Made by a program: the position numbers and the translations under genes
NCBI RefSeq assembly: GCF_046523945.1
Contig: NZ_CP171363.1
Span: 124,001-188,000, forward strand
DNA from: Faucicola mancuniensis
GTDB lineage: Bacteria > Pseudomonadota > Gammaproteobacteria > Pseudomonadales > Moraxellaceae
Reading direction: 5' to 3'
Length of the DNA stretch: 64,000 nt
The notes under the pieces: generated by a model
Seen by the model: the letters and a program-made list of their open reading frames with translations, nothing else
What the model was told of the DNA's origin: nothing
The model's database searches: none
In this document: one piece after another, positions 17,842 through 26,912 of the stretch
Layout of the letters: each line of letters opens with the position of its first letter
How positions within the stretch are numbered: the first letter of the stretch is position 1

Positions 17842-18858
17842 TTAAATCGTTAATTGACTTTTTGCCATATCCGTCAGCATTCGCCCCCTTGCGGTTCGCA
17901 CGATAAAACCTTGCTGAATCAAATACGGCTCAATCACATCTTCTAGCGTTCCCCTATCTTCTGCCAACGCCGCCGCAATCGACTCAACGCCAGCAGGACC
18001 GCCATCAAAACGCTCGTGCAACATATCCAGATACCGTCTATCAAGATTATCAAGCCCACGTCTATCTACCGAAAGCATATCCAATGCATTATGTGCCATG
18101 TCTGCGGTTACCACGCCATCACCTTTGACTTGGGCATAATCACGCACTCGGCGAAGCAAGCGATTGGCAATGCGTGGCGTGCCACGAGAACGCCGTGCTA
18201 CCTCTACCGCACCGTCTTGGGTCATAGCAACATTGAGTAGCCGTGCCGAACGTGCCACAATGGTTGTCAAATCTTCCACGCTATAAAACTCTAAACGTTG
18301 CACAATACCAAATCTATCTCGCAATGGCGATGTCAAAAGCCCAGCCCTTGTGGTCGCTGCCACCAAAGTAAAAGGGGGCAAATCCAGCTTGATAGAACGA
18401 GCAGCAGTCCCTTCGCCAATCATGATATCCAACTGAAAATCTTCCATCGCAGGATACAAAATCTCTTCAATCATTGGGCTTAAACGATGAATTTCATCAA
18501 TAAACAACACGTCACCTGCTTCAAGATTGGTAAGCATGGCTGCCAAATCCCCTGCCCGCTCTAGCACAGGGCCTGATGTAGAGCGAAGATTGCCCCCCAT
18601 TTCACGAGCGATGATATTGGCAAGCGTGGTCTTACCAAGTCCAGGTGGGCTAAAAATCAACGTATGGTCAAGTGCTTCTTGACGTGCTTTTGCCGCACCG
18701 ATAAAAACCGACATTTGTTCTTTTACAATCGGCTGACCGATATATTCATTTAACAAAGACGGTCGGATATGGTTATCGCTTTTGTCTTCGTTGCGTCCTG
18801 TTGGGCTGATAAGGCGTTGTTCTGCGAGATTTTGAGTTTGGGAAAACGGTGGTATCAT
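17842..18858 (-). CDS. ruvB: Holliday junction helicase subunit RuvB
   Basis: AAA+ motor that drives branch migration of Holliday junctions with RuvA. The 338-residue protein has Walker A PPGLGKTTLA at about residue 70, Walker B DVLFIDEIHRLS at about 120, the arginine-containing sensor region TRAGLLTSPLRDRFG and a C-terminal winged helix ending TDMAKSQL. ruvA and ruvC are not adjacent. The N-terminal 25 residues are a poorly conserved tail. Confidence 0.96.
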   Translation of the reverse strand: MIPPFSQTQNLAEQRLISPTGRNEDKSDNHIRPSLLNEYIGQPIVKEQMSVFIGAAKARQEALDHTLIFSPPGLGKTTLANIIAREMGGNLRSTSGPVLERAGDLAAMLTNLEAGDVLFIDEIHRLSPMIEEILYPAMEDFQLDIMIGEGTAARSIKLDLPPFTLVAATTRAGLLTSPLRDRFGIVQRLEFYSVEDLTTIVARSARLLNVAMTQDGAVEVARRSRGTPRIANRLLRRVRDYAQVKGDGVVTADMAHNALDMLSVDRRGLDNLDRRYLDMLHERFDGGPAGVESIAAALAEDRGTLEDVIEPYLIQQGFIVRTARGRMLTDMAKSQLTI

Positions 18859-18906
18859 ATTGTTTTATAAAGATTATTAATATTAATAAAGTTCTTTGCG
18901 TTGAAG

Positions 18907-19371
18907 TTATGGCAAAACACGGTTAAGTTTCATTTCACATTTTTTGCCTTCGGCATCGCTACACCAGTACATCGTGTTGCCTTCTTTTTTGACATACGCC
19001 AACAAAATATCGCCCCTTTGGTCAATTTGATTGCCCGAGCAGTCCGCTTCATTGTTATCATATTCGGTCTGAATGGCAAGGGCTGGCAGACCATTGCCTG
19101 TATCACTAAACAAATATTTACCATAAGTAAATTCTTTGCCACTTTGTCCACGAAAAACTTGCTCTCGCCCAAAATGATAACGCTCTTGACAATTGGGCTG
19201 ATTGGGGTCTTTTTTTTCCAATGCCAACTGCCATTGTCCTGCAATGCTTGGCAAGGTATAAGTCGTAACTTGGGCTTCTTGCTGTTTTGGTTGAGCAGTA
19301 TTGCCAATTGCCGAACCGAGTGCCAACATAGACAACAGCCCTGCAAAACTCATGTTCATAAAATCCATCAT
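18907..19371 (-). CDS. Putative exported protein, unknown function
   Basis: 154 residues with a hydrophobic N-terminal segment (FMNMSFAGLLSMLALGSAIG) that looks like a signal peptide without a lipobox. The mature part contains SIAGQWQLALEKKD and four cysteines (NCQER, ADCSG, YWCSD, KKCEM), which could form two disulfides in the periplasm. This fits a small beta-barrel inhibitor or lipocalin-like fold, but I cannot assign a family. Several ATGs are possible starts near 19371. Opposite-strand frames here are shadows. Confidence 0.6.
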   Translation of the reverse strand: MMDFMNMSFAGLLSMLALGSAIGNTAQPKQQEAQVTTYTLPSIAGQWQLALEKKDPNQPNCQERYHFGREQVFRGQSGKEFTYGKYLFSDTGNGLPALAIQTEYDNNEADCSGNQIDQRGDILLAYVKKEGNTMYWCSDAEGKKCEMKLNRVLP

Positions 19372-19444
19372 GATTCCTTGTAAATTTAAAAATTTGTCTT
19401 GCTAGTTTAGCACAAACGCACCAAAATGGGTGAAATTTTGCCAA

Positions 19445-19912
19445 TCACCACCCTGTGCGAAACAATACGCCTGTTACCACGAAAGCGACTGACAACAACG
19501 TTACCGTCAAAATATGGGCGATAAAAAAATTGCGTTTTTTGGCGTTATTCGTGTCTTTTTTTAAGGCAGGTACGGCAAAAACTTGTGCCGAAATTGCCGT
19601 TAAAATCGTCAAAAACAACCACGTCAATTTTGCTGTCAATAAAATAGATACTTGGCGTAACGGATTGTCCGCACCGTGTTGTAACAACAACGACCAACTT
19701 GGCAACAGCAAACTTGCCATTTTTAACCCCGTTGCTACTTGAATGATTAACGCACTCATGCCGAGTTTTTCAAAACTTTTTTCAAAATCCAACAATAATT
19801 GGCTATTTTGCTGACGAATGGCTGTCGGCACAATGCGAATTGCCAAGTACAAATGTCCACCGACCCAAATACTTGCCCCCAAAATATGCAAAAACAATAA
19901 CCAAAAATTCAT
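19445..19912 (-). CDS. CopD-like four-helix membrane protein
   Basis: 155 residues with about four transmembrane helices and the motif LLFLHILGASIWVGGHLYLAIRIVP, which is typical of the CopD/YubP-like domain: conserved histidines in HILGASIWVGGH and a late basic segment before the last helix. Members are linked with copper uptake or haem-like cofactor binding. No copper gene neighbours are seen, so the role is open. Confidence 0.65.
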   Translation of the reverse strand: MNFWLLFLHILGASIWVGGHLYLAIRIVPTAIRQQNSQLLLDFEKSFEKLGMSALIIQVATGLKMASLLLPSWSLLLQHGADNPLRQVSILLTAKLTWLFLTILTAISAQVFAVPALKKDTNNAKKRNFFIAHILTVTLLSVAFVVTGVLFRTGW

Positions 19913-20081
19913 TGCTAATCCTTAAAAAAATTCACAAAAACACCCTTTATTATATAACAAAGACTACATTTTTGTTGCAAAAAACTGCGATAAAAGCATT
20001 GTTTTAGCAAAAAAAGCTGATTAAAATAAGCGTTCATTTAAAAATATTTTGTTAAACATAAAAAAGCCAAGAAGTATAGCC

Positions 20082-20363
20082 ATGACCACAACCACCCCTA
20101 CCCAACCCACACAAACGAACAGCCCAACCAGCCAAACCGTTACCCTACCCATGCACATTGAATTGGTGGTTCGGCAATATTTTAAAAATTTGGGGCAAGA
20201 AATGCCGACCAATCTGTATGAAATCATGCTTCATCAACTAGAAAAACCCCTATTAAAAGTGGTGTTAGAACAAACTCGTGGCAACCAAAGCAAAACTGCC
20301 GAAATTTTGGGGCTAAATCGTGGCACTTTACGCAAAAAATTAAAAGAACATAACTTGATGTGA
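20082..20363 (+). CDS. fis: Fis-family nucleoid/DNA-binding protein
   Basis: 93 residues. The C-terminal helix-turn-helix QSKTAEILGLNRGTLRKKLKEHNL and the preceding PLLKVVLEQTRGN are almost diagnostic of Fis, which bends DNA and activates rRNA and tRNA promoters. The N-terminal 20 residues are threonine/proline rich and poorly conserved. ATG at 20082 is chosen. The longer frame would need a TTG. In enterics fis follows dusB, but here no dusB is adjacent. Confidence 0.88.
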   Translation: MTTTTPTQPTQTNSPTSQTVTLPMHIELVVRQYFKNLGQEMPTNLYEIMLHQLEKPLLKVVLEQTRGNQSKTAEILGLNRGTLRKKLKEHNLM

Positions 20364-20479
20364 GTTTGATAAAATTTAACTATTTGTTTATTTTTTATAA
20401 ATAAATAATCAATTTTTTACTTTTTTATTTTAACATTTTTAACATCATTGAAAAAAATCACATAACATATAGGCAAATT

Positions 20480-21442
20480 ATGAAAACCACCGCATTACAC
20501 AAAGCAACGTTACACATCAGCAATTTTGCACGTCAAAAATTAGAAAATCTTGGCAAAACCATCAATAAATTAAACAAAAACAATCCTTTACAACAAGCCA
20601 ATTTGACAGGCGTGGATTTAAGCCAATTAAAATTTGAACCCAATCAAAACTTTTCTCGTCAAAAAAATGCCTTTGATGAACAAATTCCCAACCTTTCCAA
20701 ACGTTTGTTTAAAACCAGTCGTTTTGCCAAATATGGCTTGCTTGCGGACAAAGTTACCCCAGAAAATAGCTTTGAAAAAATCGTCAATAGCAGTTTAAAC
20801 CAAATTGCCAAAATCTCACAAAAATGGGCAGAATTTGACCTGAAACATGATGAACGCTTTCACACACAGCTTAGCGATAGCGAACGCCATGCCCTAGCCC
20901 ATGCCATCGCCAATCAAAATCGCACGTTAGCGACTTTGGGCGGTATCAGCAATGTCAGTGGCTTGGTGGGGATTTTGGTGGATACTTTGTGGCTACTTGC
21001 CATCAGTTTACGCAGTATTTTTCAAATCGCCCAAATTTATGACAAGCCTTTGACAGGCAAGCAAGGCATTCATATCGCTTTTGAAATTTTAAGCAAAATT
21101 GACCTAAAAAAATTGCAAGAAAAACAAACCTTGCTCGCAGGTCTAGGCATTTTGGACAATATGGCAAGCCATAATTTGCAAAACTTGCAAAATTTTAACA
21201 GTTTTTCTGACAATGATAACGTGCAAAATATCCTTAAACAGCTTGAAACGCTCGCTACCCAGCTTAACATTAATCTACAAAATTTTAATCTGTCATTTTT
21301 GCACAAAGCCTTGCCTATCACGGCAGTGGCAATCGGTTCGGCTTATAACAGCATGATTATCCAAGAAGTGTTACAGGTGAGTTTGAACACCTTTGCACCC
21401 ACGCCAAAACTTGCCAACACCGATAACGACAAAGCAGAGTAA
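20480..21442 (+). CDS. EcsC-like protein
   Basis: 320 residues. The central part (about residues 130-215) reads like the EcsC family: a GGISNVSGLVGILVDTLWLL hydrophobic block followed by SIFQIAQIYDKPL and GKQGIHIAFEILSKI. The function of the family is not established. A second hydrophobic segment at about 280-300 and a long polar, asparagine-rich N-terminus are visible. No export signal is seen. The stop codon is contiguous with the left end of the inverted-repeat element at 21442, so the last residues may have been changed by that insertion. Confidence 0.55.
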   Translation: MKTTALHKATLHISNFARQKLENLGKTINKLNKNNPLQQANLTGVDLSQLKFEPNQNFSRQKNAFDEQIPNLSKRLFKTSRFAKYGLLADKVTPENSFEKIVNSSLNQIAKISQKWAEFDLKHDERFHTQLSDSERHALAHAIANQNRTLATLGGISNVSGLVGILVDTLWLLAISLRSIFQIAQIYDKPLTGKQGIHIAFEILSKIDLKKLQEKQTLLAGLGILDNMASHNLQNLQNFNSFSDNDNVQNILKQLETLATQLNINLQNFNLSFLHKALPITAVAIGSAYNSMIIQEVLQVSLNTFAPTPKLANTDNDKAE

Positions 21443-21644
21443 GAACCTGTATTCATAACGTCTTTGCAATGAAAAATGCGATAAATCTCCAGTTTTTCAA
21501 GGAAAAAACGCAGACTGATAGTCATTCTATCAGGCAAGTTTTTGACATCGAGCCGCAAGATTTAGCCATTTTTCATGCAAAAGCAAACAAATATTTAGCA
21601 AACACTCCAAAAATTTAATGCGTGATGTTGTGAATACAGGTTCT
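21442..21644. mobile_element. Miniature inverted-repeat element (MITE-like), about 203 bp
   Basis: The ends AGAACCTGTATTCATAAC and GTTGTGAATACAGGTTCT are inverted repeats with one mismatch. The interior has no intact transposase. An open frame on the minus strand (21343-21558) is short and I do not call it. A single end of the same family occurs at 32907. The element lies between the EcsC-like gene and the rpsL promoter. Confidence 0.7.
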
Positions 21645-21672
21645 AAATAATTTTGGCAAACATAAAATTTCC

Positions 21673-21701
21673 TTGCACACTTTGAAAAAAAAGTTTATAA
21701 T
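21673..21701 (+). promoter_or_regulatory. Sigma-70 type promoter of the str operon
   Basis: TTGCAC, 17 nt, then TATAAT. It stands 114 nt before the rpsL ATG and 28 nt after the inverted-repeat element. Confidence 0.65.
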
Positions 21702-21815
21702 ACGCTGTCCAAAATTGGCTAAAATAGCTTTTTGCGGATTTCTTTTTTAAAAATGTAAAATAATTTGTCTTATGTTTTACAACAAATTTTTACAAACAAC
21801 GGGAGAGAGTGCCTT

Positions 21816-22190
21816 ATGGCAACCACAAATCAATTAATTCGTAAAGGTCGCAATACCATTACAGAAAAATCAAAAGTGCCAGCGTTAAAAGCTTGCCCAC
21901 AACGCCGTGGCGTATGTACTCGTGTATATACAACCACACCAAAAAAACCAAACTCAGCCATGCGTAAAGTATGCCGTGTTCGCTTAACTTCAGGTTTTGA
22001 AGTATCTAGCTACATCGGTGGTGAAGGTCATAACTTACAAGAGCATAGCGTGGTATTAATCCGTGGTGGTCGTGTGAAAGACTTGCCGGGTGTGCGTTAC
22101 CATACTGTGCGTGGTGCATTAGACTGTGCTGGCGTAAAAGACCGTAAACAAGGTCGTTCAAAATATGGTGCAAAACGTCCTAAAGCTTAA
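21816..22190 (+). CDS. rpsL: 30S ribosomal protein S12
   Basis: 124 residues, the decoding-centre protein uS12. KVPALKACPQRRGVCTRVYTTTPKKPNSAMRK is recognisable in pieces. The lysines of TPKKPNS and the later GGRVKDLPGVRYH loop (sites of streptomycin resistance in other bacteria) carry the usual wild-type residues. The ATG at 21816 follows GGGAGAGAG. The frame is open 17 codons further upstream without a binding site. First gene of the str operon. Confidence 0.97.
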   Translation: MATTNQLIRKGRNTITEKSKVPALKACPQRRGVCTRVYTTTPKKPNSAMRKVCRVRLTSGFEVSSYIGGEGHNLQEHSVVLIRGGRVKDLPGVRYHTVRGALDCAGVKDRKQGRSKYGAKRPKA

Positions 22191-22371
22191 TTTTACAAAA
22201 ATTAGCTTAGCTGTTTACACTTTTTAATTAACATTGTTTGCATAATTTTAATCAAATTTTTTATCAAATTATGCAGTAAGGCTGGTGAAATGTTAATTGT
22301 GCTATTTTATAAAATTTGTAAAAACAATTAACCTAACGACCAGACCACCCTGAATACACAAGGAATTTATT

Positions 22372-22845
22372 ATGCCAAGACGTCGTGTCGTAGCTGCCCG
22401 TGAGATTCTACCAGACCCAAAATTTGGTAGCAAAACCTTAGCAAAATTCATCAATCACGTAATGGTTGATGGTAAAAAATCAGTTGCAGAATCAATTGTA
22501 TACGGTGCATTAGACCGTGTACTAGAAAAAAATGCAGGTATTGACCCTGTTGAATTTTTTGAAGAAACGTTAGAAAAAGTTCGCCCAATGGTTGAAGTAA
22601 AAGCTCGCCGTGTGGGTGGTGCTACTTATCAAGTTCCTATGGAAGTACGTCCCTCCCGTCGTACCGCATTAGCAATGCGTTGGTTAGTAGAAGCGGCTGC
22701 AAAACGTTCAGAAAAATCAATGGCATTACGCCTTGCTGGTGAATTGCTTGATGCAGCTGATGGTAAAGGCAATGCGTTGAAAAAACGTGATGAAGTTCAC
22801 CGTATGGCAGACGCTAACAAAGCGTTCTCACACTATCGTTTCTAA
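22372..22845 (+). CDS. rpsG: 30S ribosomal protein S7
   Basis: 157 residues, uS7, which nucleates assembly of the 30S head and binds the 3' major domain of 16S rRNA. It starts MPRRRVVAAREILPDPKFGS and ends NKAFSHYRF, as in the family. The 181-nt gap from rpsL is longer than in enterics and contains only AT-rich sequence. Confidence 0.97.
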   Translation: MPRRRVVAAREILPDPKFGSKTLAKFINHVMVDGKKSVAESIVYGALDRVLEKNAGIDPVEFFEETLEKVRPMVEVKARRVGGATYQVPMEVRPSRRTALAMRWLVEAAAKRSEKSMALRLAGELLDAADGKGNALKKRDEVHRMADANKAFSHYRF

Positions 22846-22938
22846 TTTTTCTTTCATAAGATAAAATTTAAGATACTGTGGCACATTATTTTTTAAATAT
22901 TTTATAAAATTTATAAAATAATACACAAAAATTTAAGT

Positions 22939-22967
22939 GGCTTGTCATGGTTTTGTCATGACAAGCC
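22939..22967 (+). promoter_or_regulatory. Stem-loop in the rpsG-fusA spacer
   Basis: GGCTTGTCATG and CATGACAAGCC form an 11-bp perfect stem around GTTTTGT. No T tract follows, so it is not a standard terminator. It may stabilise mRNA ends or be a regulatory hairpin, 67 nt before fusA. Confidence 0.5.
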
Positions 22968-23033
22968 GTTATCATAAAATTAAAACTTTATAATTTTTGA
23001 TATTCTTTTAATCACTGTCCCTAGGAATTTACT

Positions 23034-25160
23034 ATGGCACGTACAACACCCTTAAATCGTTACCGTAACATCGGTATCTCTGCGCATATTGACGCAGGTA
23101 AAACAACTACCACAGAACGTATTTTGTTCTACACAGGTAAAAACCATAAACTAGGTGAAGTGCATGAAGGCGCTGCCACCATGGACTGGATGGAACAGGA
23201 ACAAGAACGTGGTATTACTATTACTTCTGCCGCGACCACTTGTTTCTGGTCTGGTATGGGTCATCAATTCCCAGAACACCGCATTAACATCATTGACACC
23301 CCCGGTCACGTGGACTTTACCATTGAAGTAGAGCGTTCTATGCGTGTACTTGATGGTGCGTGTATGGTTTACTGTGCAGTTGGTGGCGTACAACCACAAT
23401 CTGAAACTGTATGGCGTCAAGCCAACAAATACAAAGTGCCACGTTTGGCATTTGTAAACAAAATGGACCGTACTGGTGCAAACTTCTTCCGTGTTGTTGA
23501 ACAAGTTAAAACTCGCTTAGGCGGTAATCCTGTGCCAATTGTTGTGCCAATCGGTGCAGAAGAAAACTTTGAAGGCGTTGTTGATTTGCTAGAAATGAAA
23601 GCAATCATTTGGGACGCTGCTTCTCAAGGTATGAAATTTGAATACGGTGAAATCCCTGCTGACTTAGTTGATACCGCAAATGAATGGCGTAGCAATATGG
23701 TTGAAGCGGCTGCCGAATCTTCAGAAGAATTGATGGATAAATACCTTGATGAAGGTGATTTATCTCGTGAAGATATCGTTGCAGGTTTGCGTGCGCGTAC
23801 TTTGGCTGGCGAAATCCAACCAATGCTTTGTGGTACTGCGTTCAAAAACAAAGGCGTACAACGTATGCTTGATGCTGTGATTGAATTTTTACCAGCACCA
23901 AATGACGTTGATGCGATTAAAGGTGTTTTAGACGACAAAGACGAAACCGAAGCCACTCGTGAATCATCTGATGATGCACCATTTGCAGGTTTGGCATTCA
24001 AAATCATGAATGACAAATACGTTGGTAACTTGACATTCGTTCGTGTTTACTCAGGCGTTGCAAAACAAGGTGACAGCGTTTATAACCCTGTTAAAATGAA
24101 ACGTGAACGTATTGGTCGTATCGTTGAGATGCACGCCAACTCACAAAAAGAAGTTGATGAAGTACGCGCAGGTGACATCGTTGCATTTGTAGGCCTAAAA
24201 GACGTCACCACAGGTGATACACTGTGCGATGAGAACAACATCATCACGCTAGAGCGTATGGAGTTCCCAGAGCCAGTTATTTCTTTGGCAGTTGAACCAA
24301 AAACTAAAGCTGACCAAGAAAAAATGTCTATCGCATTGAACCGTTTGGCAAAAGAAGACCCTTCATTCCGTGTTCACACTGACGAAGAATCAGGTCAAAC
24401 CGTCATCAGCGGTATGGGTGAGTTACATTTAGAAATCCTTGTAGACCGTATGAAACGTGAGTTTAACGTTGAAGCCAACGTGGGTGCACCACAAGTTGCT
24501 TACCGTGAAACCATTCGTGCAACGGTTGAACAAGAAGGTAAATTCGTACGTCAAACGGGTGGTCGTGGTAAATTCGGTCACGTTTGGTTACGTCTTGAAC
24601 CACTTGATACATCAGATGGCAAAGAATACGAATTTGCTGAAGAAATCGTGGGTGGTGTTGTACCAAAAGAATACTTTGGTGCGGTTGATAAAGGTATCCA
24701 AGAACGTATGAAAAATGGTGTTCTTGCAGGTTATCCAGTTGTTGGCGTTAAAGCGACCCTATATGATGGTTCATACCATGACGTTGACTCTGATGAGTTA
24801 TCGTTCAAAATGGCAGGCTCAATGGCTTTCCGTAAAGGTTTCATGAATGCAAGCCCTGTATTACTAGAGCCTGTTATGAAAGTAGAAGTTGAAACACCTG
24901 AAGACTACATGGGTGACATCATGGGTGACTTAAACCGTCGCCGTGGTATGGTACAAGGTATGGACGATTTGTTTGGTGGTGTGAAACAAATTCGTGCAGA
25001 AGTACCACTTGCAGAGATGTTTAGTTATGCAACCCAACTTCGCTCAATGTCGCAAGGTCGTGCAACTTACTCAATGGAATTTGCAAAATATGCAGAAACA
25101 CCGAAAAACGTCGCTGACGAAATCATCAAAAAATTCACCAGCAAAGATGATGATGAGTAA
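23034..25160 (+). CDS. fusA: Elongation factor G
   Basis: 708-residue GTPase that drives translocation of tRNA and mRNA. G1 is AHIDAGKTTTTER, G3 DTPGHVDFT and G4 NKMDR, followed by domains II-V with the conserved SGMGELHLEI and GGVVPKEY regions. The length is about that of E. coli EF-G. It is in the canonical order after rpsG. Confidence 0.97.
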   Translation: MARTTPLNRYRNIGISAHIDAGKTTTTERILFYTGKNHKLGEVHEGAATMDWMEQEQERGITITSAATTCFWSGMGHQFPEHRINIIDTPGHVDFTIEVERSMRVLDGACMVYCAVGGVQPQSETVWRQANKYKVPRLAFVNKMDRTGANFFRVVEQVKTRLGGNPVPIVVPIGAEENFEGVVDLLEMKAIIWDAASQGMKFEYGEIPADLVDTANEWRSNMVEAAAESSEELMDKYLDEGDLSREDIVAGLRARTLAGEIQPMLCGTAFKNKGVQRMLDAVIEFLPAPNDVDAIKGVLDDKDETEATRESSDDAPFAGLAFKIMNDKYVGNLTFVRVYSGVAKQGDSVYNPVKMKRERIGRIVEMHANSQKEVDEVRAGDIVAFVGLKDVTTGDTLCDENNIITLERMEFPEPVISLAVEPKTKADQEKMSIALNRLAKEDPSFRVHTDEESGQTVISGMGELHLEILVDRMKREFNVEANVGAPQVAYRETIRATVEQEGKFVRQTGGRGKFGHVWLRLEPLDTSDGKEYEFAEEIVGGVVPKEYFGAVDKGIQERMKNGVLAGYPVVGVKATLYDGSYHDVDSDELSFKMAGSMAFRKGFMNASPVLLEPVMKVEVETPEDYMGDIMGDLNRRRGMVQGMDDLFGGVKQIRAEVPLAEMFSYATQLRSMSQGRATYSMEFAKYAETPKNVADEIIKKFTSKDDDE

Positions 25161-25292
25161 TATTTAAATCATAATTTATCATCATTTGATAAATTATATT
25201 TAACAACACATGGCACTATATTAAAATTTAACAATATGGTGTCAATTTTAAAAAATTGTAACATTCATTACAAATAACTAGAGGACTAAATT

Positions 25293-26483
25293 ATGGCAAA
25301 GGCCAAGTTTGAACGTACCAAACCACACGTCAACGTCGGTACAATTGGACACGTTGACCACGGTAAAACAACCCTAACCGCTGCAATTGCAACCGTAGCA
25401 GAAAAACACAACGGCGGTGAAGCCAAAGACTACGCTGCAATTGACTCAGCACCAGAAGAAAAAGCGCGTGGTATCACCATCAACACCTCGCACATCGAAT
25501 ACGACACACCGGCACGCCACTACGCACACGTAGACTGCCCAGGTCACGCTGACTATGTTAAAAACATGATTACCGGTGCAGCACAAATGGACGGTGCAAT
25601 CCTAGTCGTATCAGCAACAGACGGCCCAATGCCACAAACACGTGAACACATCCTACTATCACGCCAAGTAGGCGTACCATACATCATGGTATTCCTAAAC
25701 AAATGCGACATGGTAGACGACGAAGAACTACTAGAACTCGTAGAAATGGAAGTACGTGAACTACTATCAAGCTACGACTTCCCTGGCGACGACACCCCAA
25801 TCATCAAAGGCTCAGCCCTAGAAGCACTAAACGGCGGTGAAGGTCCATACGGTGAAAAAGCAGTCCTAGAACTACTAGACACCCTAGATAGCTACATCCC
25901 AGAACCAGAACGTGCAATTGACAAACCATTCCTAATGCCAATTGAAGACGTATTCTCAATCTCAGGACGTGGTACAGTCGTAACAGGACGTGTAGAATCA
26001 GGCATCATCAAAGTAGGTGAAGAAATTGAAATCGTTGGTATCAAACCAACCGTCAAAACCACCTGTACTGGTGTAGAAATGTTCCGCAAAATGCTAGACG
26101 AAGGTCGTGCAGGCGAAAACTGTGGCGTACTACTACGTGGTACAAAACGTGAAGAAGTACAACGTGGACAAGTATTGGCAAAACCAGGCTCAATCAAACC
26201 ACACACCAAATTTGACGCAGAAGTATACGTACTAAGCAAAGAAGAAGGTGGTCGTCATACCCCATTCCTAAACGGTTACCGTCCACAATTCTACTTCCGT
26301 ACCACTGACGTAACAGGTGCAATCACCCTACCAGAAGGTACAGAAATGGTAATGCCAGGCGATAACGTAGAAATGTCAGTAGAACTAATCCACCCAATCG
26401 CAATGGACCAAGGTTTACGCTTTGCAATCCGTGAAGGTGGTCGTACTGTTGGTGCGGGCGTTGTGTCTAAAGTAACTGAATAA
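25293..26483 (+). CDS. tuf: Elongation factor Tu
   Basis: 396-residue GTPase that carries aminoacyl-tRNA to the ribosome. GTP motifs are GHVDHGKTT, DCPGHADY and NKCDMVD. Ends VVSKVTE. The leucine codons are striking: about 23 of 26 are CTA, whereas neighbouring rpsL has none. The shift covers nearly the whole gene. An AAAATTTAAC-centred imperfect hairpin lies in the 132-nt spacer after fusA (about 25210-25247), so separate transcription is possible. Confidence 0.97.
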   Translation: MAKAKFERTKPHVNVGTIGHVDHGKTTLTAAIATVAEKHNGGEAKDYAAIDSAPEEKARGITINTSHIEYDTPARHYAHVDCPGHADYVKNMITGAAQMDGAILVVSATDGPMPQTREHILLSRQVGVPYIMVFLNKCDMVDDEELLELVEMEVRELLSSYDFPGDDTPIIKGSALEALNGGEGPYGEKAVLELLDTLDSYIPEPERAIDKPFLMPIEDVFSISGRGTVVTGRVESGIIKVGEEIEIVGIKPTVKTTCTGVEMFRKMLDEGRAGENCGVLLRGTKREEVQRGQVLAKPGSIKPHTKFDAEVYVLSKEEGGRHTPFLNGYRPQFYFRTTDVTGAITLPEGTEMVMPGDNVEMSVELIHPIAMDQGLRFAIREGGRTVGAGVVSKVTE

Positions 26484-26500
26484 TTCGTTATTTAGTTTTT

Positions 26501-26532
26501 AAAAAAGGGTCACTTTAAGTGGCTCTTTTTTT
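26501..26532. terminator. Terminator after tuf
   Basis: AAAAGGGTCAC and GTGGCTCTTTT pair (with G-U pairs) and a T tract follows. It also serves the convergent crcB. Confidence 0.75.
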
Positions 26533-26911
26533 ATGCCAAATTCTTTAGCATAAAAAAGCCGATTAACAACGCTGATAAAGACAACAGCAAATGTAACAAA
26601 ATTAATGCTACCGCTTGCCAAATTTTATTTTGTGAAAACAACAAAAAAACTTCGGCGTTAAAGGTGCTAAATGTGGTTAAACCACCCAAAAATCCTGTCA
26701 TAGCGAGGTATTTAGCAATCGTTTGTAAAGATAATGAGAGTTTTGGCAATAAAACCAACATAACCCCCATCAAAAAGCCACCCAAGATATTGGCAAGCAA
26801 TGTACCGAGCGGTAGCCAATTTGGCATGATGTTGGTTTGATTTAGATTTGCCAATAAAAAACGCAAACAAGCACCAATTCCTGCACCAACAGCAACAAAC
26901 AACCAATTCAT
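26531..26911 (-). CDS. crcB: Fluoride channel CrcB/Fluc
   Basis: The 126-residue four-helix protein forms a dual-topology dimer that exports fluoride. Conserved GAGIGACLRF, the GTLLANILGGFLMG motif with the central asparagine, and TGFLGGLTTFSTF with the phenylalanine box are all present. I choose the ATG at 26911, which begins MNWLFVAVGAG and lies 1 nt after the tsaD stop, over an upstream ATG at 26929 that overlaps tsaD. Translation is probably coupled to tsaD. Confidence 0.9.
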   Translation of the reverse strand: MNWLFVAVGAGIGACLRFLLANLNQTNIMPNWLPLGTLLANILGGFLMGVMLVLLPKLSLSLQTIAKYLAMTGFLGGLTTFSTFNAEVFLLFSQNKIWQAVALILLHLLLSLSALLIGFFMLKNLA

Positions 26912-26912
26912 T

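Noticed and set aside
18901..19383. 160-codon open frame on the plus strand opposite the exported protein
   Set aside because: No signal of a family. The minus-strand frame has a signal peptide and cysteine pattern. Both cannot easily be real.
21343..21558. 71-residue minus-strand ORF inside the inverted-repeat element
   Set aside because: It crosses the element end into the EcsC-like gene and has no transposase motif, so it is probably not a gene.
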